Origin: Reichenbachiella carrageenanivorans
GTDB taxonomy: Bacteria; Bacteroidota; Bacteroidia; Cytophagales; Cyclobacteriaceae
NCBI RefSeq assembly: GCF_025639805.1
Contig: NZ_CP106735.1
Coordinates: 2,389,501-2,453,500 of the forward strand
Direction of reading: 5' to 3'
Length of the DNA: 64,000 nt
Positions 62,527-64,000 of this stretch are shown here, one piece after another; positions within the stretch are counted from its first letter, which is position 1; every line of letters begins with the position of its first letter. Below the pieces are notes generated by a model. It did no database searches, was not told the DNA's origin, and saw nothing but the letters and a program-made list of their open reading frames with translations. The position numbers and the translations under genes are program-made.

Positions 62527-64000
62527 TTATACGGCCTCTAGCTTCACAATGAAGGTTGTGCCGTGATCGGGTTTAGACTTCCATTCTAATTTGCCGCCAA
62601 GGAGCTCGGTGTATTTGGCTACGATGGACAAGCCAAGTCCTGTAGACCGTTCGCCCGCAGTAGGTTTGGCACTTAGGCGTTGAAATTTCTTAAACATCCG
62701 TTTTTGATCTTCTTCCGACAGCCCAGGGCCTCCATCAGTAAAATTGATAAAGTGGTATTTCTCTTTTGATTCTACGTTGATGGTGATGGATTGCCCTAGA
62801 GGTGAAAACTTGATGGCATTAGACAGTAAGTTTTCGAATACGTGAAACAGGTATTGCTCTAGTCCAAACACATAAGCTGATTGGTCTGTAGTTAGGTTGA
62901 TTTTTATTTTTTTATCCTCAGCTTGTTTTCTGTAGTTGATTACCACTCGCTCTAATACATCACTTAAGTTGATTTTTCGGAAGTCATCAGTAGTTTTGGA
63001 TTCAATGCGTTCTACATCAAGAATTCTAGTCACCATCTTATTGAGTCTTCGAGATTCGGAGGCGATATGTTCTATAGAGCTGATTTGACTTTTGTGAAGA
63101 TTGTCGTCCATTTGCAGTAAACCAGCCAATGCGGTGATATTGTTGATCGGGGCTCGCAAGTCATGTGAAAGTATGCTTATGAAATTGTTTTTTTCTTCAT
63201 CGAGTTCTAGGAGCTCATTGTTGCGTCGGCTGAGGAGCTCATTTTGATTTTCGATCATGCCTCGGTGGGCAGTTAGTATTTCGTTGGCTTTAGACTTGAT
63301 TCTGTTTCTATTGAACAAGGCAAAGGCAAAAATTAAAGCAATAACAATACAAGCCAAGAGCATGTTGGTGACATAGGCTTGTCGTTGGATTTGTTTAGAG
63401 CGTTCGGAAAGCTCTTTGTCCACTAGTTCTTTTTCTTTGAGCAGGAGTACCATTTCTTCGTCTTCTCCCTTAGAGATACTCTCGATCAGGTCATAGACAT
63501 CGTTGCCTAGGTATTTTTGGATTCCTTTGTTGCGGAGTACTTCATACTCAGGACTGCTCAGGTATTCGTTGATTGGGTTTTGCCAGTCGCTGCCTTTTTT
63601 GAAGATCACACAAAATCCCAGGCCTTTGATTGGTAGGATAGGCTGGCGTTTGATGGCTTTGTTTTGGTTTAATGCCAATAAATAATTTGGCAAATCCATG
63701 TAGCCAAAGCGCTCAGGTTGTTCTAGTATACCATTTAGGATATCATTACTAGACTGTTTGTATATGATATTGAAATCTATTTGATATTTATTTCGGATGT
63801 TTTTGAGGTATTGGTCGTAGGTGGTTTCTGCCACGGATACAGCAGTATGCTCGCTGAATACTTCTTTAAATTCTTCTATAGAATTGACCGTAGGGATATT
63901 TTTGTCAGATACCAGGACTTGAATGTCTGGGAAGTAGGGATTGGAAAAACCCACTTCTAAATCACGGTTTACTGTTCTTGAAATAATGTCAAGTCCAAAC
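62527..64000 (-). CDS. Sensor histidine kinase with periplasmic solute-binding domain, N-terminus beyond window
   Basis: The frame is open to the right edge; a GTG at 63954 is internal because the codons before it continue the domain (GLDIISRTVNRDLEVGFSNPYF). About 491 residues are visible. An extracytoplasmic family-3 solute-binding domain carries SVAETTYDQYLKNI and LPIKGLGFCVIFKKGS. A membrane helix reads MLLACIVIALIFAFALF, followed by a short coiled coil. The kinase has H-box SHDLRAPINNITALAG and ATPase boxes NLLSNAIKFSPLG, DGGPGLSEEDQ, TGLGLSIVAKY. It would sense a small ligand such as an amino acid. No receiver domain is attached; the response regulator is not in the window. Confidence 0.92.
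   Translation of the reverse strand, partial: FGLDIISRTVNRDLEVGFSNPYFPDIQVLVSDKNIPTVNSIEEFKEVFSEHTAVSVAETTYDQYLKNIRNKYQIDFNIIYKQSSNDILNGILEQPERFGYMDLPNYLLALNQNKAIKRQPILPIKGLGFCVIFKKGSDWQNPINEYLSSPEYEVLRNKGIQKYLGNDVYDLIESISKGEDEEMVLLLKEKELVDKELSERSKQIQRQAYVTNMLLACIVIALIFAFALFNRNRIKSKANEILTAHRGMIENQNELLSRRNNELLELDEEKNNFISILSHDLRAPINNITALAGLLQMDDNLHKSQISSIEHIASESRRLNKMVTRILDVERIESKTTDDFRKINLSDVLERVVINYRKQAEDKKIKINLTTDQSAYVFGLEQYLFHVFENLLSNAIKFSPLGQSITINVESKEKYHFINFTDGGPGLSEEDQKRMFKKFQRLSAKPTAGERSTGLGLSIVAKYTELLGGKLEWKSKPDHGTTFIVKLEAV

Noticed and set aside
1..64000. Search for CRISPR arrays, transposases, integrases, toxin-antitoxin pairs and phage genes
   Set aside because: No regularly spaced repeats and no such proteins were seen in any accepted gene.

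Overview
The window looks like chromosomal DNA of a Bacteroidota bacterium, most likely a marine gliding member of Cytophagales (Reichenbachiella-like; this placement is inference). The reasons are a SusC/SusD pair, a hybrid two-component regulator (HTCS), a TamL-type outer-membrane assembly lipoprotein, a DUF3276 protein, many lipoprotein signal peptides, and -7 elements of the TAnnTTTG type in front of many genes. No rRNA, tRNA, CRISPR array, transposase or prophage gene was seen.

Region 1 (1-23646) is a pectin utilisation locus. On the minus strand are the end-truncated TRAP small permease, the TRAP binding protein and uronate isomerase UxaC, which handle monomeric uronate. Divergently, a long plus-strand series begins with SusC, SusD and an unknown lipoprotein in the SusE position. 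A strong hairpin terminator/attenuator follows, then tightly packed enzymes: CE12 acetylesterase, PL1 pectate lyase, GH105 unsaturated glycuronyl hydrolase, CE8 pectin methylesterase, GH28 polygalacturonase, a PL9-like lyase with a Big2 domain, and an alpha/beta-hydrolase esterase. A second promoter probably drives a DUF4861 protein and an exported cupin. A 1378-residue HTCS regulator converges on the cupin with no base between the two stop codons. Together the genes would remove esters, cut homogalacturonan, import oligomers, release unsaturated uronates and isomerise them.

Region 2 (23857-38965) is mostly housekeeping: TlpA-like thioredoxin, Tex, an unknown exported protein/lipoprotein pair, cystathionine beta-synthase, superoxide dismutase, a HAD phosphatase, a Big2 lipoprotein with 23 consecutive Glu, a SiaC-family protein, HemF, TamL and a SpoU-type RNA methyltransferase.

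Region 3 (39010-47629) holds a LysR regulator divergent from hutH-hutU (histidine to urocanate to imidazolonepropionate), with a perfect 10-bp inverted repeat between them, then an NTF2-like protein, two AI-2E-type transporters, a DUF58 protein and a DUF3276 protein.

Region 4 (47630-58678) carries YchF, two different aconitases (AcnB, then an AcnA/mitochondrial-type enzyme) with palindromes sharing a half-site, GreA, a HIT protein, a WD40 protein, a DivIVA-domain protein, FolB and a DUF4097 protein built of SDGD repeats.

Region 5 (58791-64000) starts with a DtxR/MntR-like palindrome over the promoter of a di-heme c-type protein / Tat-type Rieske lipoprotein / outer-membrane barrel operon. 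This is the best candidate for a poorly described system in the window. A 99-residue exported protein with three copies of a GP-AKN-K-W repeat follows, then a sensor kinase with a periplasmic solute-binding domain that runs off the right edge.
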